Positions 8,780 to 15,526 of a stretch of DNA of 20,314 nucleotides are shown piece by piece. The stretch comes from Prochlorococcus sp. AG-686-P16 (GTDB lineage: Bacteria; Cyanobacteriota; Cyanobacteriia; PCC-6307; Cyanobiaceae). Positions within the stretch are counted from its first letter, which is position 1. Every line of letters begins with the position of its first letter. The DNA lies in NCBI GenBank assembly GCA_003208695.1, contig QCVY01000011.1:1-20314 (forward strand). Direction: 5' to 3'. Position numbers and translations under genes: made by a program. Under the pieces are notes generated by a model. The model was given only the letters and a program-made list of their open reading frames with translations. It did not search any database and was not told the origin of the DNA.

Positions 8780-9248
8780 CCCCTTCTTCTTTTTGTTCTT
8801 TGATTTCTTCTTTGATTTCTTCTTTGATTTCCTCTTTGATTTCTTCTTTATTTGGTTGAATCTCTTCACTAGGCGTTTTTTTTGCTGGCCTTGCAAAAGG
8901 ATCAGGTACTATGTTTTTACTTTTGTTTTCAGAATCTACTGCTTTACTAGGTAAAGAGGTGTTCTTGTTATTTTTTGCAAATTTTGTTATCGATTCCATT
9001 AAATCTTTATCTTCAATCATTTCGCTAAGTGTTCTAACTGAAAATCCTAAAACTGCGACTGTTGATTTAAGTTGAAAAACCTCCTGAATTGATCTAACAG
9101 CTTTCATTTCATTATCACTTAATCTTATTCGGAATCCTCCTCCATCTCTATTTCCTCCCGATCTGTTCCTAAAGTTAGATCTATCATTATTACCACGGCT
9201 TCTGTAGTTATCTTGACCATAATTATTGTCGTAATTGGAGTTTGACAT
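8769..9248 (-). CDS. Hypothetical protein: Arg/Gly/Asn-rich N-terminus, possible RHH-like core, acidic repeat tail
   Basis: I do not recognise a named family for these 159 residues. Three parts are visible. Residues 1-38 are low-complexity Asn/Arg/Gly/Ser with RG and GG dipeptides, like nucleic-acid-binding tails. Residues 39-90 are ordered: FRIRLSDNEMKAVRSI, then QLKSTVAVLGFSVRTL, then SEMIED. This strand-helix-turn-helix pattern resembles ribbon-helix-helix proteins, which is inference only. The tail from about 127 is Glu/Lys-rich, with four EEIK repeats near 135-150. There is no signal peptide or membrane segment. It is the first gene of the minus-strand block and overlaps trpS by 11 bp. 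No Shine-Dalgarno is seen before its ATG (9246-9248). Bias to both basic and acidic ends suggests a flexible RNA- or DNA-associated protein. Confidence 0.8.
   Translation of the reverse strand: MSNSNYDNNYGQDNYRSRGNNDRSNFRNRSGGNRDGGGFRIRLSDNEMKAVRSIQEVFQLKSTVAVLGFSVRTLSEMIEDKDLMESITKFAKNNKNTSLPSKAVDSENKSKNIVPDPFARPAKKTPSEEIQPNKEEIKEEIKEEIKEEIKEQKEEGDDK
8799..8846 (-). repeat. Four tandem copies of a 12-bp in-frame repeat (EEIK coding)
   Basis: On the plus strand the unit is TTTGATTTCTTC at 8799-8810, 8811-8822, 8823-8834 (one change, CCTC) and 8835-8846. On the coding strand each unit reads GAA GAA ATC AAA, giving Glu-Glu-Ile-Lys; the single change is synonymous (GAG). Because the unit is a multiple of three, gain or loss of copies would keep the frame. 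In another frame of the same strand it encodes a Lys/Ser-rich peptide, which produces the false N-terminal extension of trpS. Confidence 0.9.
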
Positions 9249-9416
9249 CTTAGGGATTTTTTTTTATTTAAACAGTCTATTAACTTACCACCCAGTTAGG
9301 CAAGAAGTTCTAAATTGAACTATAAAATTCTTATCCATAATTAAAGAGTTATGTAATTTTGCTTTTTTTCATTCACAACTTGCATTACAGTAGAAGATGA
9401 AGGATATTAAATTATT
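9249..9416. other. Divergent intergenic region, 168 bp, AT-rich
   Basis: It separates the starts of the minus-strand block and the plus-strand DUF697/manganese-transport block, so it should carry promoters for both. Candidate plus-strand signals are a TATAAA at about 9321-9326 and an AGGA ribosome site at 9401-9404. I could not find a convincing -35/-10 pair for either direction. No tRNA, hairpin terminator, or clear Fur- or NtcA-type palindrome was seen by eye. Confidence 0.6.
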
Positions 9417-10745
9417 GTGTTTGATATTAGTAAAGAAAACTTTTTAAAGAATTTAATAAAGTTCCCCAAAAAAAATATATTTATAATCCTACTTTTTTTA
9501 GGTTTTGGAGAATGGTTTTTAAGTGATTTAATAAATTTTGCAGGTGGTTCAATAGGATTTTTTATTTTATGTTTTGGGGGATATTTTTACTTAAAGAGTG
9601 AAAAGCCAAAATTTAATGAGCCAAAGGACTTAGATGGTTGGATAAAACTATGTAATGAGGATTTATATTTCTTTGAAGAAATTGAATTGCATAATAATTT
9701 GGAAAAACAAAATATTAAAAGGCAAAAAGATCTTGAATCAATACTCAATAGAGAAAAAAAAGAAGAGATTTATTGTATTGGTCAGAAGAATTTTGATTCG
9801 AATACGTCATTATTCAAGAATTACTTTAAAGAAGATAAGTTTAAATTGAATTTTATTGAAAAACTGCCTAAATATAATTCCTCTGAAATTGTTCCTGAAG
9901 TGGTTTTAAATAGTGATGCTATTTTGTATTTTTTAAAATTACCTTTATCTGCGAATGATTTTTTATGGTTAGAAAAACTTCCTAAAAGTATGCCTATTTG
10001 GTTAGTTGCTTCAGATACCAAAGAATTAAATTTTAATAATGAAATAGAGGAACTAAAGGCTCAGATTTCAGGAGAATATGTAAACAGAATAATTAGATTT
10101 GACAAAACTAAAAATAACTTGGCAAATATACCTTTTTCTTTGCGCAAGTTTTTTATAAGTTCATATAGTAATGTTGAAAATACTAAAAAAAGACTTTTGA
10201 AGAGATTGCATACGAATTGGCAATCGGAGATTGAAGGAATTAGAAGAATACAATTGAGGGATTTACAGAGGAGAAATCAAATTATCGTTGCGAGTTCTGT
10301 TTTCTTGTCTCCGATTCCATCAATAGATGTTTTATCAATGACTGTTTTAAATTCCTTAATGATTAAAGAAATTAAGTCTATATGGGGATGTAATTGGTCT
10401 CCAGAAATATTAGATAAAGTATCCAAACAAATAATAAAAACTGCAATTGCCCAGGGAGTAATTGAATGGAGTGGTCAGACTTTAATAGGCTTAACAAAAT
10501 TGCATGGCCCAAATTGGTTCATAACTGGGGCATTCCAAGCAATAAGTGCAGCATATTTAACAAGAGTAGTATCAAGTTCTTTGGCAGATTTTATGGCGAT
10601 AACGAAAGGAGTCTCAGAACCTGATTTGGAATTTATAAAAGAAAACTCCGAAAAGATCGTTGAAAGAGCCTTTGAAAATGAAAAAATAAATTGGAAATCC
10701 TTGATACCAGATTTAAAAAATCCATTAATTCAATTTAGTCATTAA
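9417..10745 (+). CDS. DUF697 (YcjF-like) membrane protein with degenerated GTPase domain
   Basis: A 442-residue protein with GTG start; the in-frame stop at 9408-9410 excludes a longer form, and AGGA lies 12 nt upstream. Domains in order: two hydrophobic segments at about 20-58; a linker rich in charged residues; a region of about 115-245 laid out like a small GTPase; and a C-terminal DUF697 region (about 260-410) containing SSVFLSPIPSIDVLSMTVLN and GAFQAISAAYLTRVV, which look membrane-associated. The GTPase parts are there in shape only: where GxxxxGKS would be there is IGQKNFDSNTSLF (121-133), the hydrophobic strand before Asp reads SDAILYF (166-172), and the NKxD position reads VASDTKEL (197-204). 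GTP binding is therefore unlikely. Function unknown; 28 bp from the manganese transporter, perhaps cotranscribed. Confidence 0.85.
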   Translation: MFDISKENFLKNLIKFPKKNIFIILLFLGFGEWFLSDLINFAGGSIGFFILCFGGYFYLKSEKPKFNEPKDLDGWIKLCNEDLYFFEEIELHNNLEKQNIKRQKDLESILNREKKEEIYCIGQKNFDSNTSLFKNYFKEDKFKLNFIEKLPKYNSSEIVPEVVLNSDAILYFLKLPLSANDFLWLEKLPKSMPIWLVASDTKELNFNNEIEELKAQISGEYVNRIIRFDKTKNNLANIPFSLRKFFISSYSNVENTKKRLLKRLHTNWQSEIEGIRRIQLRDLQRRNQIIVASSVFLSPIPSIDVLSMTVLNSLMIKEIKSIWGCNWSPEILDKVSKQIIKTAIAQGVIEWSGQTLIGLTKLHGPNWFITGAFQAISAAYLTRVVSSSLADFMAITKGVSEPDLEFIKENSEKIVERAFENEKINWKSLIPDLKNPLIQFSH

Positions 10746-10773
10746 TTAAAAAACTTAACTTTTTATTAAAAGT

Positions 10774-11676
10774 ATGAAAAAAAATTTTTTGCTCTTAGTC
10801 TTTTCTTTTTTAATATGTTTTAGTGCAAATTCTTGCAAAAGGACTTCATTTGAAAAAGAAACTAACAAAGAAGTAATTTTGGCTAGTTTTACAGTCCTGG
10901 CAAATATTATTGAAAATGTTGCTAAAGATGAGTTTGTTGTTAAATCAATTACTAAACCAGGAGTGGAAGTTCATGGTTATAAGCCAACTCCAAGTGATCT
11001 TATAAAAGCTTCCAACGCCTTTGTTTTTATTGACAATGGATTTGGATTTGAATTATGGGCTGAAAAATTTATTTCTAACTTAAAAATTGATAGAGTAACT
11101 ATCTCAAATCGATTAGATCCGATTTTTATAAATGAAGATTTCTATAAAGGTAAACCTAATCCTCATGCGTGGATTTCCCCTAAAAGAGGAATGATTTATG
11201 TTGATATTATCGTTGATTCTTTATCAGAATTAAAACCATCTAAAGCAGAATTATTTAAAAACAATGGACAAATTTATAAGAATAAAATCGCTAAGATAGA
11301 TAAAGATTTTTCACTTTTTATTAATAATCTTGAGAAAAATAATAGGTATCTAGTAACTTGTGAAGGAGCATTCTCTTATCTCACAAATGATTACGGATTG
11401 GAAGAAGCTTATTTATGGCCAGTTAATGCTGAAAGTCAAATCACACCAAAAAGAATGGTAAGAACAATTTCTTTGGTAAAAAATAAAAATATCCCATCGG
11501 TCTTCTGTGAGAGCACTGTAAGTAATGAATCACAAATGGTTGTTGCCAATGAAACAGGAGCAAATTTTGGGGGGGAACTTTTTGTTGATTCGCTTTCTCA
11601 AGATAATGGGAGCGCTAATACTTATATAAAAATGCTTCAACATAATTTGACTCTCATTAAAAAAGGCCTCAATTAA
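10774..11676 (+). CDS. mntC: Metal ABC transporter substrate-binding lipoprotein, probably manganese
   Basis: A cluster A-I (ZnuA/MntC/PsaA) periplasmic binding protein that captures a divalent metal for import. The 300 residues begin with a signal peptide (KK, hydrophobic 5-16) and a weak lipobox SANSC, so C21 would be lipidated. The four metal ligands are visible as H67 (EVHGYKPTPSD), H131 (NPHAWISP), E197 (TCEGAFSYL) and D272 (FVDSLS). Their spacings of 64, 66 and 75 closely match those of Synechocystis MntC (H89, H154, E220, D295 as I recall them). There is no His-rich loop of the kind found in ZnuA. DYGLEEAYLWPVNAESQ also fits the Mn/Fe (SitA/MntC) branch. Four bp separate it from the ATPase gene. 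Manganese is my inference; zinc or iron cannot be excluded. Confidence 0.9.
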   Translation: MKKNFLLLVFSFLICFSANSCKRTSFEKETNKEVILASFTVLANIIENVAKDEFVVKSITKPGVEVHGYKPTPSDLIKASNAFVFIDNGFGFELWAEKFISNLKIDRVTISNRLDPIFINEDFYKGKPNPHAWISPKRGMIYVDIIVDSLSELKPSKAELFKNNGQIYKNKIAKIDKDFSLFINNLEKNNRYLVTCEGAFSYLTNDYGLEEAYLWPVNAESQITPKRMVRTISLVKNKNIPSVFCESTVSNESQMVVANETGANFGGELFVDSLSQDNGSANTYIKMLQHNLTLIKKGLN

Positions 11677-11680
11677 AAAT

Positions 11681-12445
11681 ATGGATAAACTTAATTTTAA
11701 AAATTATAGAATTGAGGCAGAAAATATTTGTGTTGATTATCACGGTAAAGTTGCTTTATATGATGCAAATTTAAGATTAAAGGCCGGCCAAATTTGTGGA
11801 TTAGTTGGAATGAATGGTGCTGGGAAAACAACTTTTTTTAATGCCTTAACTGGGTTTGTAAATATATCAAAAGGTAAAATAAGAATAAATGGTGAGTCTT
11901 TAAAAATTGCTCAACAAGATCAGACAATTGCATATGTTCCTCAAATTGAAGGTATTGATAGTCAATTTCCAGTAAGTGTATGGGATGTTGTAATGATGGG
12001 TCGATATGGGTCAATGAATATTTTAAGATCTCCAAGAGAATCAGATATTCAGGCTGTTAAGGATGCTATTGAGAGGGTTGATCTTATGGAACTTTCATCT
12101 ATCCCAATTGGCAACTTGTCCGGGGGGCAGAGGAAAAGAACTTTTTTAGCAAGAGCTATTGCACAACGGGCATCAATACTACTACTTGATGAACCCTTTG
12201 CGGGAGTTGATATTAGAACTGAGAAACTTATCTCAGAATTATTTATTCAATTTAAAAATGAGGGAAAAACAATTTTGCTATCTACTCACGATATGATTCA
12301 TGTTCGTGAATTTTGCGATTTAGTTCTTTTAATAAATAAGACCGTTGTTGCTTATGGAGAGACTTCTGAAGTATTTACTCCAGAAAATATTACAAGTACT
12401 TTTGGAGGAATGTCACCAGATGTCTTGTTTGGTCCTGAATCTTAA
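11681..12445 (+). CDS. mntA: Metal ABC transporter ATP-binding protein, probably manganese
   Basis: The ATPase that powers metal import with the binding protein and permease on either side. All motifs are complete in 254 residues: Walker A GMNGAGKTT (43-51), Q-loop around VPQIE (86-90), signature LSGGQRKR (146-153), Walker B SILLLDEPFAGVD (165-177) and H-switch STHD (201-204). The stretch FPVSVWDVVMMGRYG (96-110) is typical of the Mn/Zn/Fe chelate importer branch. It starts 4 bp after mntC and ends 11 bp before mntB, so the three form one operon. Soluble, on the inner face of the plasma membrane. Symbol follows the Synechocystis mntCAB naming. Confidence 0.94.
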   Translation: MDKLNFKNYRIEAENICVDYHGKVALYDANLRLKAGQICGLVGMNGAGKTTFFNALTGFVNISKGKIRINGESLKIAQQDQTIAYVPQIEGIDSQFPVSVWDVVMMGRYGSMNILRSPRESDIQAVKDAIERVDLMELSSIPIGNLSGGQRKRTFLARAIAQRASILLLDEPFAGVDIRTEKLISELFIQFKNEGKTILLSTHDMIHVREFCDLVLLINKTVVAYGETSEVFTPENITSTFGGMSPDVLFGPES

Positions 12446-12456
12446 AGTCTAGTTGT

Positions 12457-13323
12457 ATGGATCTATGTTTTTTATCTACAAATATTACTTCTTTTGTAGC
12501 AGATCCTTTATCTCATGAATTTATGAGAAAAGCTCTGCTAATGAGCTCATTAGTAGCAGCTGTTTGTGGATTTCTATCTAGTTATTTAACACTTAAAGGT
12601 TGGGCTTTAATGGGAGATGCAGTATCTCACTCTGTAATGCCTGGTGTTGTTGTGGCTTATGCTTTGGGACTTCCTTTCTCACTTGGAGCATTCGTTTTTG
12701 GAGTGGGATCTGTAGCTTTAATAGGCTTTGTTAAACAAAAATCTAGAGTTAAAGAAGATACTGTAATTGGCTTAGTTTTTACAGGGTTTTTTGCTCTTGG
12801 AATAGTTTTAATTTCAAAGATTAAAAGTAATATTGATCTTCACTCAATTCTTTTTGGTAGCCCTCTAGGGATTTCTCTCTCAGATGTAAAACAGACGGTA
12901 TTAATTTCTCTGTTGGTGGTGATATTATTGTCAGTTTTTCGGAAAGACTTAATACTTTATTGTTTTGATCCTAGACACGCAAAAACAGTAGGAATTAATG
13001 TCTTATTTCTTCATTATTTATTACTTACATGCTTGTCTTTAGCAGCTGTAGTTGGATTACAGTCTGTTGGATTAGTTCTGGTTGTTGCAATGCTGATTAC
13101 TCCTGGTGCAACAGCATATTTATTAACAGATAATTTTGATAATATGACCATCATTTCAGTAATAAGTGCCATCATTTCAAGTATAATTGGGATCTATTTT
13201 AGCTTTTGGTTTGATCTTGAAACTGGCGGCTCAATTGTATTAGTTCAAACGTTTATATTTTTATTTACTTTTTTATTTGCTCCAAGATACGGGATATTTA
13301 AATTTAAAAAAATTATTTTTTAA
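12457..13323 (+). CDS. mntB: Metal ABC transporter permease (ABC-3 family), probably manganese
   Basis: The membrane channel of the importer. The 288 residues hold about eight hydrophobic segments. The ABC-3 family landmarks are present: LKGWALMGDAVSHSVMPGVVVAY, the DPRHAKTVGIN cytoplasmic coupling segment, and AAVVGLQSVGLVLVVAMLITPGATAYLLTD near 196-225. The GLQSVG...AMLITPGATAYLL wording fits the SitC/MntB (Mn/Fe) branch better than ZnuB. The start at 12457 leaves 22 residues before the first conserved FMRKALL helix, which is normal. Eleven bp after mntA. Specificity is inferred from the branch and from the binding protein. Confidence 0.94.
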   Translation: MDLCFLSTNITSFVADPLSHEFMRKALLMSSLVAAVCGFLSSYLTLKGWALMGDAVSHSVMPGVVVAYALGLPFSLGAFVFGVGSVALIGFVKQKSRVKEDTVIGLVFTGFFALGIVLISKIKSNIDLHSILFGSPLGISLSDVKQTVLISLLVVILLSVFRKDLILYCFDPRHAKTVGINVLFLHYLLLTCLSLAAVVGLQSVGLVLVVAMLITPGATAYLLTDNFDNMTIISVISAIISSIIGIYFSFWFDLETGGSIVLVQTFIFLFTFLFAPRYGIFKFKKIIF

Positions 13324-13335
13324 TTATTAGTCAAA

Positions 13336-14502
13336 ATGGACAATTACTTAAATAACAAAAGTTGGAATTGGTGGCCTTTATTTCCCCTATATCCATATGG
13401 AAAAAAGAAAACTATTCTTAGAGAAATAATTCCTAATGAAATATGGTCATTGGAACAGATTCAGGGCTTATATTATGTCGCAGTCCCAATCAGAATGACA
13501 ATAATTAAGGTTAATAATGGAATAATGCTAATTAACCCTTTACCCCCTACTAAAGAACTTATAAATGAATTAGAAAAATTAATTTCTATTTATGGAAAAG
13601 TAAAAACAATTGTGCTCCCTAGTGCTTCTGGATTAGAACATAAAATTGGATTACCAGCATTAGTGAGAGTTTTCAAGGATGCTGAGATTTGGTTATGTCC
13701 TGGCCAATGGAGTTTTCCTATTAATCTTCCTTTAGATTTTCTTGGGATCCCATCGAAAAGGACAAAGATACTTTTTAAAGATGGAACTCCTTATGAAGAA
13801 TGTTTTAAATGGTCTTCACTAGGTCCTTTAAATTTAGGACTTGGTACATACCAGGAGGTCAGTTGTTTTCATCTCTCAACAAGGACTCTTCATGTTACAG
13901 ACGCTATAGTTGGCATCGAATCAACGCCTCCAGAAATATTTGACTTTGACCCTACCCCTTTATTATTTCATTCGAGAGATCGAGGAGATGAACCTATTCT
14001 TGATAATGTTGGATCTCGAAAAAAAGGTTGGGCAAGAATTGTATTGTTTTCATCTTTTTTAAAACCAGGGAAATTAAATATTCCCTCTCTGAAACAAATT
14101 ATCAAATACTCTTTTAAAGAAGGTCTTCGAAATAAGAAATCGCATTTTGGGATTTATCCTTTTTTATGGGATGAAGATTGGGAATCATCTTTAGTTGAAA
14201 TAATGGGCGAAAATATTCCTAAAATTCAGATTGCTCCTGTTTTACAAAATTTAATATTTCCTAGATCAAAACAAGTACTTCTTGGATGGCTAGAAAAAAT
14301 TAAAACTTATGAAAATATGGAATATTTGATATCAGCTCATTATTCTGCTCCTATTGATTTTAAAAAAGAAAATTGTCAGGATTTGATAGATGAAATTAAT
14401 TCAGATAAATGGAATAAATTACCTGATGATAATAAATTCCTTATTAATTTCTATAAAAAATTATTTGATTTGGGGATAATTCCAAAAAAAGTAAATATTT
14501 AG
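13336..14502 (+). CDS. DUF4336 family protein (divergent metallo-beta-lactamase-like)
   Basis: A 388-residue soluble protein of a family known from cyanobacteria and plants. Recognisable segments are IWSLEQIQGLYYVAVPIRMT (about 36-55), LPSASGLEHKIGLPAL, EIWLCPGQWSFP and HVTDAIVGI. The order (a strand pair, a hydrophobic strand with DUF4336 LEHK, then HVTDAI) is what is left of a metallo-beta-lactamase fold; the HxHxDH zinc motif is not seen, so hydrolase chemistry is doubtful. No signal peptide. It starts 12 bp after mntB on the same strand with no visible terminator, so it is probably the last gene of the manganese operon; whether it has a role in metal handling is unknown. Ends 4 bp from the convergent DUF760 gene. 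Confidence 0.85.
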   Translation: MDNYLNNKSWNWWPLFPLYPYGKKKTILREIIPNEIWSLEQIQGLYYVAVPIRMTIIKVNNGIMLINPLPPTKELINELEKLISIYGKVKTIVLPSASGLEHKIGLPALVRVFKDAEIWLCPGQWSFPINLPLDFLGIPSKRTKILFKDGTPYEECFKWSSLGPLNLGLGTYQEVSCFHLSTRTLHVTDAIVGIESTPPEIFDFDPTPLLFHSRDRGDEPILDNVGSRKKGWARIVLFSSFLKPGKLNIPSLKQIIKYSFKEGLRNKKSHFGIYPFLWDEDWESSLVEIMGENIPKIQIAPVLQNLIFPRSKQVLLGWLEKIKTYENMEYLISAHYSAPIDFKKENCQDLIDEINSDKWNKLPDDNKFLINFYKKLFDLGIIPKKVNI

Positions 14503-14506
14503 AGAT

Positions 14507-14845
14507 TTATTGTTCTTCTATAGACATATTTTCATCACTTTTTAGCGTTTGTTCAAGCTCTTTCCTTTGCTCCATTTGTCTTAAGAAATATCCTGTCATC
14601 ATTGCAGAAGAAAGTAAATTAGCAATATTGTCTTTTGAAGAAGTTATTTTTACATCAAATTGATCAGATGGCAACATCCCTAGAAGACCTTGAACATTGT
14701 GCCTTATGATTTCTTGAATATCTTCACTAGCGGATTTGGCGATTCTCTGCAAAACTTCTGGAGACTGTTTTTGTAGATATTGAATTAAATCATTCTCATC
14801 ATTTGGATCATTATTTTCAGTAGCTAGAAATTCGGGATTGAACAT
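14507..14845 (-). CDS. DUF760 family protein
   Basis: A small 112-residue acidic protein of a family shared by cyanobacteria and chloroplast-bearing plants. The family core is clear: DLIQYLQKQSPEVLQRIA (about 19-36), then HNVQGLLGMLPSDQFDV, then LLSSAMMTGYFLRQMEQR. Helical throughout; no membrane segment. The tail after about residue 95 is low-complexity acidic. The molecular function is not known to me, and neighbours do not explain it: lepB lies 45 bp upstream on the same strand, and DUF4336 converges from the other side. Start ATG at 14843-14845 gives the normal family N-terminus. Confidence 0.9.
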   Translation of the reverse strand: MFNPEFLATENNDPNDENDLIQYLQKQSPEVLQRIAKSASEDIQEIIRHNVQGLLGMLPSDQFDVKITSSKDNIANLLSSAMMTGYFLRQMEQRKELEQTLKSDENMSIEEQ

Positions 14846-14890
14846 TTATGCATCTTCAACTTATAGAAACCCTACAACACCATGAACCCT

Positions 14891-15475
14891 TTAATCTACA
14901 TTATTAAGACTAGGGAACCGAATAGGACCAATGTTATTTAATGGCCAATATCTAAAAATAGCCTTTCCTATTACTTTTTCATAAGGAAGAAACCCCCATA
15001 TATGTGAATCCATACTGTTATTTCTGTTATCTCCCATTACCCATAATGATTTCTCAGGAACAACATATGGACCTGTTGAATAGTTGATATTCTTATCAGA
15101 AATATAATTATTTTGGGCAATATCATTTAAATATAAATTACCTTCTTTTACCTCTACTTTATCCCCAGGGACCCCAATAACCCTTTTGATTAATGCAACA
15201 TCTGATTCATACCCAGCTTCAATTAATTGTTCTGGAACATTAAAAACAATTATTTTATTTTTTAATTTAAATAAGTTTGATTTAGAAGTAATTTTTGGTG
15301 TTAATTTTTCAACCAATATTTTGTCTTGGATTTGAAGGGTCGGGAGCATAGATCCTGAGGGAATCCACCTTGGTTCGATTACTTGCCATCGTATAATTAA
15401 AGCAATAATTATCCAAATAAAAAGATTTTTAAAATCCTTTAGTACTGAACTTTTTTTTTCTGCTGGATTTTGCAT
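14891..15475 (-). CDS. lepB: Signal peptidase I
   Basis: Membrane-bound serine protease that removes signal peptides from exported proteins on the periplasmic or lumenal side. The 194 residues have one N-terminal membrane segment (about 17-30). The catalytic pair is S42 in IPSGSMLPTL (38-47) and K97 in ALIKRVIGVPGDKVEV. The box VMGDNRNNSMDSHIWG (146-161) is intact. It is the short, single-anchor type common in cyanobacteria, without the large insert of E. coli LepB. It is transcribed away from menD, with 51 bp between the starts, and runs toward DUF760, with which it may share a transcript. Confidence 0.97.
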   Translation of the reverse strand: MQNPAEKKSSVLKDFKNLFIWIIIALIIRWQVIEPRWIPSGSMLPTLQIQDKILVEKLTPKITSKSNLFKLKNKIIVFNVPEQLIEAGYESDVALIKRVIGVPGDKVEVKEGNLYLNDIAQNNYISDKNINYSTGPYVVPEKSLWVMGDNRNNSMDSHIWGFLPYEKVIGKAIFRYWPLNNIGPIRFPSLNNVD

Positions 15476-15526
15476 TGTTTAATTATTTATTTGTAATGAG
15501 GAATTTCTAAAGTATTTATATAAATT

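Noticed and set aside
8780..8896. Lys/Ser-rich 39-residue N-terminal extension of TrpRS
   Set aside because: It is the other frame of the EEIK repeat in the overlapping upstream gene, and TrpRS proteins normally begin right before the KRILSGVQPTG strand.
9397..9447. Earlier ATG at 9397 as start of the DUF697 gene or a short leader peptide
   Set aside because: It is out of frame with the DUF697 gene and hits a stop after 16 codons; there is no regulatory motif to support a leader peptide.
10746..10773. Imperfect A/T-only inverted repeat (TTAATTAAAAAAC with CTTTTTATTAA) as a terminator or operator before mntC
   Set aside because: The stem is only A/T pairs with mismatches, no GC core, and such matches arise often in this base composition.
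15511..15526. TATATAAAT as a -10 box for menD
   Set aside because: It ends next to the menD ATG, leaving no leader; a promoter there would be downstream-shifted, and AT-rich matches are expected by chance.
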